Shown here: in pieces, positions 8,453 through 15,411 of the stretch
How positions within the stretch are numbered: the first letter of the stretch is position 1
Layout: the number at the start of each line of letters is the position of its first letter
DNA from: BMS3B sp964501105
Lineage (GTDB): Archaea; Hydrothermarchaeota; Hydrothermarchaeia; Hydrothermarchaeales; BMS3B
Length of the DNA: 60,397 bases
Reading direction: 5' to 3'
Assembly: GCA_964501105.1 (NCBI GenBank)
Contig: CAZCRG010000001.1
Location: 1-60,397 of the forward strand
The notes under the pieces: generated by a model
The model's database searches: none
Told to the model about the DNA's origin: nothing
Seen by the model: the letters and a program-made list of their open reading frames with translations, nothing else
Program-made: the position numbers and the translations under genes

Positions 8453-9625
8453 TTAAAGCTTCTCTCTCAGCTCCACAGCTTCCCTGAAGGCTTCAAGAAC
8501 TTTATCAATCTCCTCCTGGCTTAAGCCATAGACACTTAGCTTGATGTGCTTGCTCAGCCCTTTGTGAAGGCCAACAATATTGCGCTTAATCATGTGCTCA
8601 GCCAGGAAGAAGCCCCTGCGCTTGTGCTTCTTGGAAATTTCCCAGAAAACAGGAGTCTCAAAGTGCAGCAGGTGATGCTTCTTGGGGCGCTCGCCGAGAA
8701 GCATTATGTCGCCTTCGCCAATCTCTTCCAGCCTATCCACAAAGTCGTTAATCTTCTTCAGCTCTTCATCCCAGCGCTTCACCCTCTCCTTAACATAATC
8801 AAAGGTTAGCATTGAGCTTATCACCGGGATGCCACCAATACTACAACCGAAGAGGTTGGGAAGCTTCTTTCCAAAGACTCTGCCTGTCCACTCTGCCTTG
8901 GACTTTGAGGTGGCAAAGATCTTCTTGCTCCACTCGTAGGTTGTAACAACATAGCCCAGAGGTCCCAGGGAGGCCATGGACTTGTGAGCACTGACAGTAA
9001 GAAACTGGGCCCTCATCTTTTTAAGATTCACTGGTGCCACACCAGCAGTGTAAGCAGCATTAACCATGTAAGGTATATCCTTCTCCTCACAGAGCTTTCC
9101 TATCTCTTCCACAGGGGCCAAATTGCCGAAGTAAGGGTCTGCATGGGTAACCACCACAAGGGCAGGCCTACCAACCTCTTCAATTTTCTCCTCAAAGGCT
9201 TCAACAGTAACCCTGTACTCCGGGTAGCCTGTGTGGGGTGGCTCAACAACCTTCAAGCCTGCCATCTCAGCAGCTATATTTGTGGAGTAGTGAGAATTGG
9301 GATCAACAACAATAACAGGCTCGATACCTTCTTCCTTGCAGTAGTCAGCAATTGTCTTCATCACTGCAAACTGGGCACCTCTGCAGCCGAAGGTGTGCTC
9401 TGCCTCATCTCCACCAAAGAATTCAGCCACCTGACCTAAGAAACTTGTAACTGGGGGCTTGGAAACAAGACTGCTCCTGCCCTGAAGGCAGTCGTGGCAT
9501 AGAGAATAGCCTACCTCAAGCCAGCCCTCTTCACATAACTTTGCCTGAACCTCCTCAGGCACAATTCCTCCCCTCATGAGAGGGTTAATAATTATGTGGT
9601 CCTTATATCTGTTAACAAACTTCAC
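8453..9625 (-). CDS. pscS: O-phosphoseryl-tRNA:cysteinyl-tRNA synthase (SepCysS)
   Basis: PLP enzyme that converts Sep-tRNA(Cys) to Cys-tRNA(Cys) using a sulfur donor, the route used by methanogens and relatives that charge tRNA(Cys) with phosphoserine. The PLP-binding lysine lies in SAHKSMASLGP (Lys215). The three Cys residues needed in this family for sulfur handling are visible at 43 and 46 (LCHDC) and 261 (FGCSIGG). Length of 390 residues is normal. It is the last gene of a seven-gene operon and overlaps the DUF169 gene by 4 bp. The upstream TusA, ThiF-like and ubiquitin-like genes are plausible suppliers of its persulfide sulfur; that link is inference. Confidence 0.95.
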   Translation of the reverse strand: MKFVNRYKDHIIINPLMRGGIVPEEVQAKLCEEGWLEVGYSLCHDCLQGRSSLVSKPPVTSFLGQVAEFFGGDEAEHTFGCRGAQFAVMKTIADYCKEEGIEPVIVVDPNSHYSTNIAAEMAGLKVVEPPHTGYPEYRVTVEAFEEKIEEVGRPALVVVTHADPYFGNLAPVEEIGKLCEEKDIPYMVNAAYTAGVAPVNLKKMRAQFLTVSAHKSMASLGPLGYVVTTYEWSKKIFATSKSKAEWTGRVFGKKLPNLFGCSIGGIPVISSMLTFDYVKERVKRWDEELKKINDFVDRLEEIGEGDIMLLGERPKKHHLLHFETPVFWEISKKHKRRGFFLAEHMIKRNIVGLHKGLSKHIKLSVYGLSQEEIDKVLEAFREAVELREKL

Positions 9626-10524
9626 ACTTTCACCTTCGCCACAAGGTCTTCAATTATTTCCCTGATACCCTTTCCAGTATTTAAATCTATACCTTCACCG
9701 TCCCTCAGGGTGGCAAAGACATCGCTCCAGGGACCTCGTGTTTTTACTTCCAGGGGCTTCTCCACCTTAACTTCACCCCTTATGGGCAGGTGAATTGTAA
9801 TATAGCTCACCCTTCCGGTGTTGTCTTTATTGAGATAAATCCTCACACTTCTGCCATTAATTCTACCAAAGAAGTAGTCTATTCCCTTTTCAAAGCCCAG
9901 ACTCTCAAGGGCATTCACTATTCTTGGAGGTAGGTCACTGGTTCTGCAGCCGCAGAGAGCACCGCAGCTCTTCTGCATGGCTTTAACCTTAACCTCCAGC
10001 TCCTTAAAGAACTCTGGAGGCGCTCCCAGAATTACCTCGCCATCCTTGTAATCTGCAAACATCCTTGCGCCACCGCAGAGAAAGCTGAGATTTGCCCTTC
10101 CTTCCTTTATAGGTAAGGCAGTTACCTCACCACAAACTGCTATTCCGCCCTTAAAATGGGCCTCAAGGCCATCAACCAGGGCTGCTATCTCCATAGCCTG
10201 CCTGGGATTGAGAATCATTAACACCACATCAGGGTTGGGGAGCTTCTCCAGAGGGGCAATGAGAACTGCCTTTGTTTTTGCAGGCTGAAGTCTGGGCTGG
10301 AGGTCAATAAAGCTAGGCTCCTGAAAGCCCAGGGCTATAAGCGATTCTGGGCATTCCTCATCATCCTCCAGCATCAGCAAGGTCTCTCCAAGAGCAGCCC
10401 TCTTTACAAACTCGCAGTACCTGCCTGGCCTCTCAGGCCGTGGGTAACCCTGGGGCAACTGCTCAAAAATCTTAATTCCAACAAGACTGTACCTACTTCC
10501 AAAGTATTCTCTTATTGCCTTCAT
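9622..10524 (-). CDS. DUF169-family protein
   Basis: A 300-residue protein of the DUF169 (COG2043) family, common in anaerobes and without an established function. The family core is seen as RYCEFVKRA near residue 40, the MILNPRQAMEIA segment near 125, AVCGEV and LSFLCGGARMFADY. A Cys-rich stretch MQKSCGALCGC sits near residue 195, suitable for a metal or persulfide site. Residues after about 210 form an extra domain (YFFGRINGRSVRIYL...) that I do not recognise. Its start is 7 bp after tusA and its end overlaps pscS by 4 bp, so it is translated together with the tRNA-cysteine enzyme. A role in sulfur delivery is inferred from context only. Confidence 0.8.
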   Translation of the reverse strand: MKAIREYFGSRYSLVGIKIFEQLPQGYPRPERPGRYCEFVKRAALGETLLMLEDDEECPESLIALGFQEPSFIDLQPRLQPAKTKAVLIAPLEKLPNPDVVLMILNPRQAMEIAALVDGLEAHFKGGIAVCGEVTALPIKEGRANLSFLCGGARMFADYKDGEVILGAPPEFFKELEVKVKAMQKSCGALCGCRTSDLPPRIVNALESLGFEKGIDYFFGRINGRSVRIYLNKDNTGRVSYITIHLPIRGEVKVEKPLEVKTRGPWSDVFATLRDGEGIDLNTGKGIREIIEDLVAKVKV

Positions 10525-10531
10525 AAAATTC

Positions 10532-10783
10532 TTACTCCAGAGCCGGGATTTCTATATAAATCTCGTAGGTCATATCTCCAACTTTTTTAACCTCTGTTAC
10601 CTTGTAACCCTTGTTCTCCTGCTGAAGGCTTCTCGGTATACTTTCCACTGCTGGTGGGTAGTCCACTATAACCTTGAGCTTTCCTCCACCTGAGTAGCCT
10701 ATCTCCTCGGCCTTGATCTTTGTGTAAACAAAGGTGTCGGGGCAGCGCTCTCCCCTTAAATCAAGAGTCTCATAGTCGCTCAT
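10532..10783 (-). CDS. TusA-like sulfur carrier protein
   Basis: Small sulfur-relay protein of the TusA/SirA fold, 83 residues. The family motif is DLRGERCPDTFVYTK, with the persulfide-carrying Cys14 followed by Pro; the usual CPxP is here CPDT. Members carry sulfur as a cysteine persulfide between enzymes. The gene overlaps the ThiF-like gene by 4 bp and precedes the DUF169 gene by 7 bp, inside the operon that ends with SepCysS. No cysteine desulfurase is in the operon, so the carrier may be loaded from sulfide or another persulfide source; this is inference. Confidence 0.9.
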   Translation of the reverse strand: MSDYETLDLRGERCPDTFVYTKIKAEEIGYSGGGKLKVIVDYPPAVESIPRSLQQENKGYKVTEVKKVGDMTYEIYIEIPALE

Positions 10784-11568
10784 TCACCCACCTCACACAC
10801 ATCTTCAACTGGCTTAGGTATGAACTCAGCGCCACAGGCAGAACAGTTGTCTCTCCTCCTTATATTCACCACATCGAAGCTCATAATGTCGGCATTTATA
10901 ATCAGAAGCTTATTTTTCAGCCCTATCTCTAAACCTGCAAGGTAGCGGATTGCCTCTGTTGCCTGAATGGCTCCAACTATTCCAGTAACACTTCCAAGGA
11001 TTCCTGCCTCCCTGCAGGTGGGTATAGTACCCTGAGGTGGTGCCTCAGGAAAGACACACCTGAAGCAGGCTGTCTCCTTAGGAATAATACTCATAACCCT
11101 GCCTTCATACATCAGAGCAGCGCCGTGAAAGAGGGGAATGTTATTAACTACAGCAGCATCGTTGACAGCATAGCGCACAGCAAAGTTGTCTGTGCCGTCG
11201 ACTATTGCATCGTAGCCCTTCAGAAGATCAAAGGCATTGTCGTAGGTTATCTTCTCAGTTATCCCCTCAACTTTAATCTCAGGGTTGACCTCCTGAAGTC
11301 TCCTTGCTGCAAGCTTTGCCTTGGGCTTACCTACATCTTCAGGTGTGTAGAGAAACTGGCGATTTAAATTGCTCAGCTCCACATTGTCCATGTCAAAGAT
11401 GTGGATTTCTCCCACACCTGCAAGAGTTAAGTAAGTGGAAACTGGCGAGCCCAGGCCGCCTGCACCAGTAACTGCCACCTTTGCTGCTTTGAGTTTTGCC
11501 TGCTCCTTTGTTCCAAAATCCTGAAGAATCAACTGCCTTGAGTAGCGTTTAATCTCATTTAAATTCAC
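10780..11568 (-). CDS. ThiF/MoeB/HesA-family E1-like activating enzyme
   Basis: Adenylates the C-terminal glycine of a ubiquitin-like sulfur carrier, allowing thiocarboxylate or thioester formation. The nucleotide-binding GAGGLGSP motif is at residues 35-42, the SNLNRQFLY arginine loop at 66-74, and the DGTDNFAVR motif at 124-132. The catalytic-type Cys185 lies in PTCREAGILG. Zinc ligands are C168/C171 (CFRC) and C242/C245 (CSAC). The 262-residue length matches MoeB/UbaA-core proteins without a rhodanese domain. The likely substrate is the ubiquitin-like protein encoded two genes upstream. It overlaps its neighbours on both sides by 4 bp. Confidence 0.93.
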   Translation of the reverse strand: MNLNEIKRYSRQLILQDFGTKEQAKLKAAKVAVTGAGGLGSPVSTYLTLAGVGEIHIFDMDNVELSNLNRQFLYTPEDVGKPKAKLAARRLQEVNPEIKVEGITEKITYDNAFDLLKGYDAIVDGTDNFAVRYAVNDAAVVNNIPLFHGAALMYEGRVMSIIPKETACFRCVFPEAPPQGTIPTCREAGILGSVTGIVGAIQATEAIRYLAGLEIGLKNKLLIINADIMSFDVVNIRRRDNCSACGAEFIPKPVEDVCEVGE

Positions 11569-12032
11569 TTTTTCTCCTCCCTGATATACTCCTCAATCTC
11601 TCTTACGAATTTGTTGCCAAGGGCTTCAATTCTTAGCTCAAAGTCCTCATCAACATCTTCTCCAATGCCTATGCCGGGGCATTCCTCGGCTGCCCCCACC
11701 TTGAGAACAATCTCATCAGAGTAGATAACTCCATCGAAGAGGAAGGGATACATCTGGCAGGAGAGAGGTTTGGCATCAAGGTTGTGAAGAGAGCAGGAAA
11801 AGTCATCTTTGAGAAATATGCATCTGTCCTGCTTTCCCTTAAGTCTGAAGAGTCCCTTTCCTGCCTCGCTCTCAATGAACTCCTCTGGCTTAAGTCCTGT
11901 TACTTCTGAGATTCTCTCCTTTCCTCTGGAGGTTATAACTCTCCCGGGAGTGCAGCACTTTGCTCTGCATTCCTTGTAAAGACAGGTGAAGCGCTCAATT
12001 CTGTAGGGTGTATATACAATCAAAAAACTCAA
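11565..12032 (-). CDS. YkgJ-type cysteine-cluster protein
   Basis: A 155-residue protein with the Cys pattern of the YkgJ (CxxCxxCC) family, thought to bind iron-sulfur or zinc. The motif here is CLYKECRAKCC at about residues 17-27, followed by CIFLKDDFSCSLHN and LSCQMYPF, and a final EECPG. The biochemical role of the family is unknown. It lies between the ubiquitin-like carrier and its putative E1 enzyme, overlapping both by 4 bp, so its product is probably made in step with them. A role in holding a metal cluster or in sulfur transfer in this operon is inference. Confidence 0.82.
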   Translation of the reverse strand: MSFLIVYTPYRIERFTCLYKECRAKCCTPGRVITSRGKERISEVTGLKPEEFIESEAGKGLFRLKGKQDRCIFLKDDFSCSLHNLDAKPLSCQMYPFLFDGVIYSDEIVLKVGAAEECPGIGIGEDVDEDFELRIEALGNKFVREIEEYIREEKK

Positions 12033-12298
12033 CCTCCAGAAACTGCTGGAAGAATTGAGAGCACATCATCAGGGTTAAGCTCAGTATCTAAACCCTTTTT
12101 GAACCTTACATCCTCATTGTTGTGGAAAATATTTATAAACTGCTTTATATCGCCGCCATCAAGGATTTTCTCTGCAAAGCCAGGGCTCTTTGCTTCTATC
12201 TTTTCAATTACCTCTCTGACAGTACTTCCTTCCACTTCAATCTCTGGTTTTCCTCCTGAAAACTTCCTGAGTGGTGTAGCAAGCCTTACAACTACCAT
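12029..12298 (-). CDS. MoaD/ThiS-type ubiquitin-like small modifier protein
   Basis: Beta-grasp sulfur carrier of 89 residues ending in the diagnostic exposed Gly-Gly (ILPAVSGG), the site of adenylation and thiocarboxylate formation. Other family features are the N-terminal beta strands (VVVRLATPLRKFSGG), the VREVIEKIE helix and the LNPDDVLSILP strand. It resembles archaeal SAMP and MoaD proteins. It starts 7 bp inside the end of threonine synthase and overlaps the YkgJ-like gene by 4 bp. Because Gly-Gly is already terminal, no protease is needed to expose it. Known parallels are CysO, for cysteine, and HcyS, for homocysteine. Confidence 0.92.
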   Translation of the reverse strand: MVVVRLATPLRKFSGGKPEIEVEGSTVREVIEKIEAKSPGFAEKILDGGDIKQFINIFHNNEDVRFKKGLDTELNPDDVLSILPAVSGG

Positions 12299-13527
12299 AT
12301 CACAGCCTCCTTTTTGAGAAGTTTATTAAATTCATCCAGATCAGGTGAAATTTGCTGGGGCTCTTTAAGTCTGTTAATAAGAACATCTTGAGTTTTAAGT
12401 CCATTTCCTGTGATATAGGCCACAACTTTCTCATCTTTATCAATTTCTCCAGCTTCCACCAGATTTTTAAGAGTTCCTATAACAACGCCGCCTGCTGTCT
12501 CTGTGAAGATCCCTTCAGTTCTGGCGAGAAGCTTTATCCCCTCTATTATCTCATCATCATTAGCTGCACCTGCTGTACCTCCTGTTTCTTTGATAAGCTT
12601 CACAGCATAGAAGCCGTCGGCAGGGTTGCCAATGGCGAGGCTCTGCTCTATTGTATTGGGCTTCACTGGCCTTATGGGTTCCCCAGTCCTGAAGGCAGTT
12701 GTTACAGGAGAGCATCCAGAGCTCTGGGCAGCAGTCACTTTTGTGTTAACCTCATCTATCAATCCAGTTACTTCAAGCTCCTTCAGCCCCTTGTGGATTT
12801 TTGTCAGCAGAGAGCCTGAACCCACAGGCGCTATATAGCGCTCTGGAGCCTCCCAGCCCAGCTGCTCTGCAACCTCAAAACCGAGAGTTTTTGAACCCTC
12901 GCTGTAGTAGGGCCTTATATTTATATTCACAAAGGCCCACTCATAGTAGCTGGCTATCTCTGTGCACAGCCTGTTGACATCATCATAGTTCCCATCAACA
13001 GCCACAAGGTTGGGGTCATAGGCTAAAGTGGGTATAATCTTTCCCAGGCTGAGATTTTTTGGTATGAAGATGTAGCAGTTGAGCTTTGCCTTGGCTGCAT
13101 GGGCAGCAACACTGTTGGCAAGATTTCCTGTTGAAGCACAGGCTACTGTGTCAAAGCCGAACTCTATAGCCTTGCTAACTGCTACTGAAACCACTCTATC
13201 CTTGAAGGAGAAGGTCGGGTTGACACTGTCATTTTTGATGTACAATTCCCTGAGGCCAAGAGCTTCAGCAAGGTTGTCAGCCTTATGAAGAGGTGTGAAG
13301 CCTGCCCTCAAATCCACAACTTTTTTTCTGTCCTCAACAGGGAGAAAGTCTATATAGCGCCACAGTGTTGGCTCACCCTTCTCTATTTTCTCTCTGGATA
13401 CCCTTTCTTTAATCACTTCATAATCATACTCAACTTCAAGAGGTCCAAAGCATTCTTCACAGATATTTACAGGTTGAACCTCATATTCTGCTCCGCAGTT
13501 TCTGCATTTTAATCCAATTACCTTCAT
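12292..13527 (-). CDS. thrC: Threonine synthase (or threonine-synthase-like PLP enzyme)
   Basis: PLP enzyme that normally converts O-phosphohomoserine to threonine. A four-Cys zinc ribbon opens the protein (C8, C11, C23, C26), as in many archaeal ThrC. The PLP lysine is Lys109 in NPTFSFKDR, the phosphate loop is ACASTGNLANS, and ETAGGVVIG and ITGNGLK lie near the end. The 411-residue length is typical. It is the first gene of the sulfur-relay operon, with two palindromes in its promoter. Coupling to a ubiquitin-like carrier raises the possibility that it, or a shared phosphohomoserine intermediate, is used to make a thiol amino acid; plain threonine synthesis remains the default. Confidence 0.9.
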   Translation of the reverse strand: MKVIGLKCRNCGAEYEVQPVNICEECFGPLEVEYDYEVIKERVSREKIEKGEPTLWRYIDFLPVEDRKKVVDLRAGFTPLHKADNLAEALGLRELYIKNDSVNPTFSFKDRVVSVAVSKAIEFGFDTVACASTGNLANSVAAHAAKAKLNCYIFIPKNLSLGKIIPTLAYDPNLVAVDGNYDDVNRLCTEIASYYEWAFVNINIRPYYSEGSKTLGFEVAEQLGWEAPERYIAPVGSGSLLTKIHKGLKELEVTGLIDEVNTKVTAAQSSGCSPVTTAFRTGEPIRPVKPNTIEQSLAIGNPADGFYAVKLIKETGGTAGAANDDEIIEGIKLLARTEGIFTETAGGVVIGTLKNLVEAGEIDKDEKVVAYITGNGLKTQDVLINRLKEPQQISPDLDEFNKLLKKEAVIW

Positions 13528-13540
13528 GGCATCACCTAAG

Positions 13541-13563
13541 ATAGTAGATATTATTACTACTAT
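13541..13563. promoter_or_regulatory. Operator-like inverted repeat in the thrC operon promoter
   Basis: Perfect 7-bp arms, ATAGTAG (13541-13547) and CTACTAT (13557-13563), are separated by 9 bp. The right arm runs into the AT-rich element at 13558-13570 that would serve as TATA box for thrC, whose start is at 13527. A protein bound here would block transcription initiation. Assignment as an operator is inferred from symmetry and position. Confidence 0.6.
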
Positions 13564-13580
13564 ATATATTTTTTGGTGAT

Positions 13581-13601
13581 ATAATTACTATTAGTAATTA
13601 T
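13581..13601. promoter_or_regulatory. Perfect 21-bp palindrome between thrC and hxlB
   Basis: Arms ATAATTACTA and TAGTAATTAT flank a single central T, giving 10 perfect base pairs. Its centre is 39 bp from the centre of the neighbouring repeat, and both contain TACTA/TAGTA half-sites. It lies between the divergent thrC operon and hxlB, so one regulator could act on both. A TATA-like TTAAATATT at about 13614-13622 would give hxlB an almost leaderless transcript. Confidence 0.65.
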
Positions 13602-13642
13602 TGTGCTAAGCCTTAAATATTATCAGATTTTAAGATATACCT

Positions 13643-14230
13643 ATGGAGATTCTGAGAGATGCAATTCAGAGCATTACAGAGCATGTCAATAATGTTGCTA
13701 AAGAACTAAATGAAGAAGAGGTGGAGAGTCTAATTCAGGCTATTATCAACTCAAGGAAAATCTTTGTTTATGGTGCCGGGAGAAGTGGCCTGGTAGCTAA
13801 AGCCTTTGCCATGCGTCTCATGCACCTCGGCATAAATGTCTATGTGGTGGGAGAGATTGTTACTCCATCCATAGAGAAGGAAGACCTTCTTATTACCATC
13901 TCAGGCTCAGGAGAGACCACCAGCATAGTCACAGCAGGCAAGATAGCCAAGAGTTCAGGAGCAAAGCTTGCAGTTATAACCACTTATCCTGCTTCATCTC
14001 TCGGAAAGATGGCAGATATTATTGTTGCCATTAAAGGTAGAACAAAGCTGGAAGGGGAGAAGGACTTCTTTGTGCGCCAGATTAAGGGAGAGCACTATCC
14101 CCTTGCCCCACTGGGCACCCTCTTTGAGATTGCAGTCTTGATCTTCCTTGACGCTCTTATAGTAGAACTTATGGTGAGACTGGGCAAGAGCGAGGAAGAG
14201 ATGAGGCACAGACATACCCAGCTGGAGTAG
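13643..14230 (+). CDS. hxlB: 6-phospho-3-hexuloisomerase
   Basis: SIS-domain isomerase that interconverts 3-hexulose 6-phosphate and fructose 6-phosphate in the ribulose monophosphate pathway. In many archaea this pathway runs in reverse to make ribulose 5-phosphate because the oxidative pentose pathway is absent. The sugar-phosphate loops are YGAGRSGLVAKAFAMRL (about residues 43-59) and ISGSGETTS (about 91-99). The C-terminal EEMRHRHTQLE is a conserved end of the family. Length of 195 residues is usual. The partner 3-hexulose-6-phosphate synthase is not adjacent. It is transcribed divergently from the thrC operon. Confidence 0.94.
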   Translation: MEILRDAIQSITEHVNNVAKELNEEEVESLIQAIINSRKIFVYGAGRSGLVAKAFAMRLMHLGINVYVVGEIVTPSIEKEDLLITISGSGETTSIVTAGKIAKSSGAKLAVITTYPASSLGKMADIIVAIKGRTKLEGEKDFFVRQIKGEHYPLAPLGTLFEIAVLIFLDALIVELMVRLGKSEEEMRHRHTQLE

Positions 14231-14239
14231 TATCTGAGT

Positions 14240-14354
14240 ATAAGAGGGAGATTTCAAATTGACAGAGGTCTAAGTTTGTAAGAGCAGTGATTGAAGATGT
14301 GGTGAAGTATTTATTCCCTTTGACTTAAAAAAAGACTGCAATTGTCCCTCTTAT
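14240..14354. repeat. Long-range inverted repeat in a 280-bp gene-free stretch
   Basis: Ten-base arms ATAAGAGGGA (14240-14249) and TCCCTCTTAT (14345-14354) bracket 95 bp. A run of seven A residues (about 14327-14333) lies inside. The region after hxlB, 14231-14511, contains no credible gene. A transcript across it could fold into a long stem-capped structure, perhaps an hxlB terminator or a small RNA. Only the repeat itself is seen. Confidence 0.4.
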
Positions 14355-14479
14355 ATGGATTCTGAGAGCAACATTATAGAAGCTATTTCGCCTGCCTCAG
14401 TGATACTCTTTAAGCATTTTCTCTTAGCCTTTTTATTTCATCATCTACTCCAGGCGAAAGCTTTATATGCTATTGCAAA

Positions 14480-14500
14480 GTACTTTATAATATAAAGTAC
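14480..14500. promoter_or_regulatory. Perfect 21-bp palindrome, probable operator of the 14512 operon
   Basis: Arms GTACTTTATA and TATAAAGTAC flank one central A. The palindrome ends 11 bp before the ATG at 14512. A TATA-like GCTTTATATGC lies at about 14459-14469, so transcription would begin within or next to the palindrome. The operon's second gene encodes a winged-helix regulator, which makes autorepression at this site the simplest reading. Confidence 0.65.
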
Positions 14501-14511
14501 ATGGTAAAAGT

Positions 14512-15057
14512 ATGGATGAACTTGAGGAACTCCGGGAGATGATTGAGAGGAGTATGAGGGAGCACGACATACCCTACCAAAGAAGGCAGGCTCTGATCTG
14601 GGGCACTGCAACTGCTGCTGGCTTTCTGGTAACCCAATGGCTTTATAACCTTGCTATGGCAGGCAGAATTACAGGCTATGAGATACTGGTCTTCTGGCTT
14701 TTTCTTGTAACCGCAACCCACCTTATCTCCAGGAGACTCCTTGGCTTACCCGAGATGGAATCCTACTTTTCCAGACTTTACAACCAGTTCTGGAAGTTAG
14801 CCTTCTACACCATAATTGTGGCTATAGCAGTGGGAATGCTAACACAGCCGAGATATACTGGAGCCATAATAGCCCTCATAGTCGGGCTGATGATTGCCAT
14901 CGCCGGATCTATGTTCAGGAGCAGATATACACTATTGGCAGGTCTGTTCTACTCCAGTGCAAGTATTGCCATGGTATTCCTCTGGCAGTATCAGTTTGTA
15001 CTTTTTGCACTGCTTCAGTTTGCAACTCTTATAATACCCAATATAAAGCGAGAGTGA
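14512..15057 (+). CDS. Membrane protein paired with a winged-helix regulator
   Basis: A 181-residue protein I cannot assign. The first 35 residues are polar and charged (DELEELREMIERSMREHD...). Six hydrophobic helices follow at about 27-47, 57-72, 89-108, 114-132, 137-150 and 153-172. It precedes a small HTH regulator by only 3 bp, a common pairing in archaea in which the membrane protein senses a signal or is simply the regulated target. A perfect palindrome lies directly upstream. Confidence 0.75.
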   Translation: MDELEELREMIERSMREHDIPYQRRQALIWGTATAAGFLVTQWLYNLAMAGRITGYEILVFWLFLVTATHLISRRLLGLPEMESYFSRLYNQFWKLAFYTIIVAIAVGMLTQPRYTGAIIALIVGLMIAIAGSMFRSRYTLLAGLFYSSASIAMVFLWQYQFVLFALLQFATLIIPNIKRE

Positions 15058-15060
15058 AAA

Positions 15061-15330
15061 ATGGGAGTTCTTGACTCAAGAATAAGAGTTTTTGCCCTAG
15101 CAATCCTCTCAGGAGTAGAGAAGGCAAGCTTTAGTTATCTTAAGGACAGGCTAAAGACCACCGACGGAAATCTGAGTGTACATATGCAAAAATTAAGCGA
15201 TGCTGGCTATGTGGTGATGGAGAAGGTTTTTGAAGGTAAGAAACCAAGAACTTACTATTCAATAACATATAAGGGCAGAAAAGCATTGATGGAATATGTT
15301 GAAGAGCTTCACAAAAGTATGGAGGTATAG
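15061..15330 (+). CDS. Small winged-helix transcriptional regulator
   Basis: An 89-residue DNA-binding protein made of a single winged helix. It has the layout RVFALAILSGVEKASFSYLKDRL (helices 1-2), TTDGNLSVHMQKLSDAGYV (recognition helix, about residues 37-55) and a wing with KKPRTYYSITYKGRKAL. This matches the one-domain MarR/ArsR-like regulators (HTH_34 type) that are often co-transcribed with a membrane protein. The likely target is the 21-bp palindrome upstream of the preceding gene. Confidence 0.9.
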   Translation: MGVLDSRIRVFALAILSGVEKASFSYLKDRLKTTDGNLSVHMQKLSDAGYVVMEKVFEGKKPRTYYSITYKGRKALMEYVEELHKSMEV

Positions 15331-15411
15331 GCTATAATTGTAGCTTCCAATATAAACGGCTGGAACGGCTGGAGTAGAAACCTTTATATCATTTAAGTTA
15401 GCAATAAAAAT

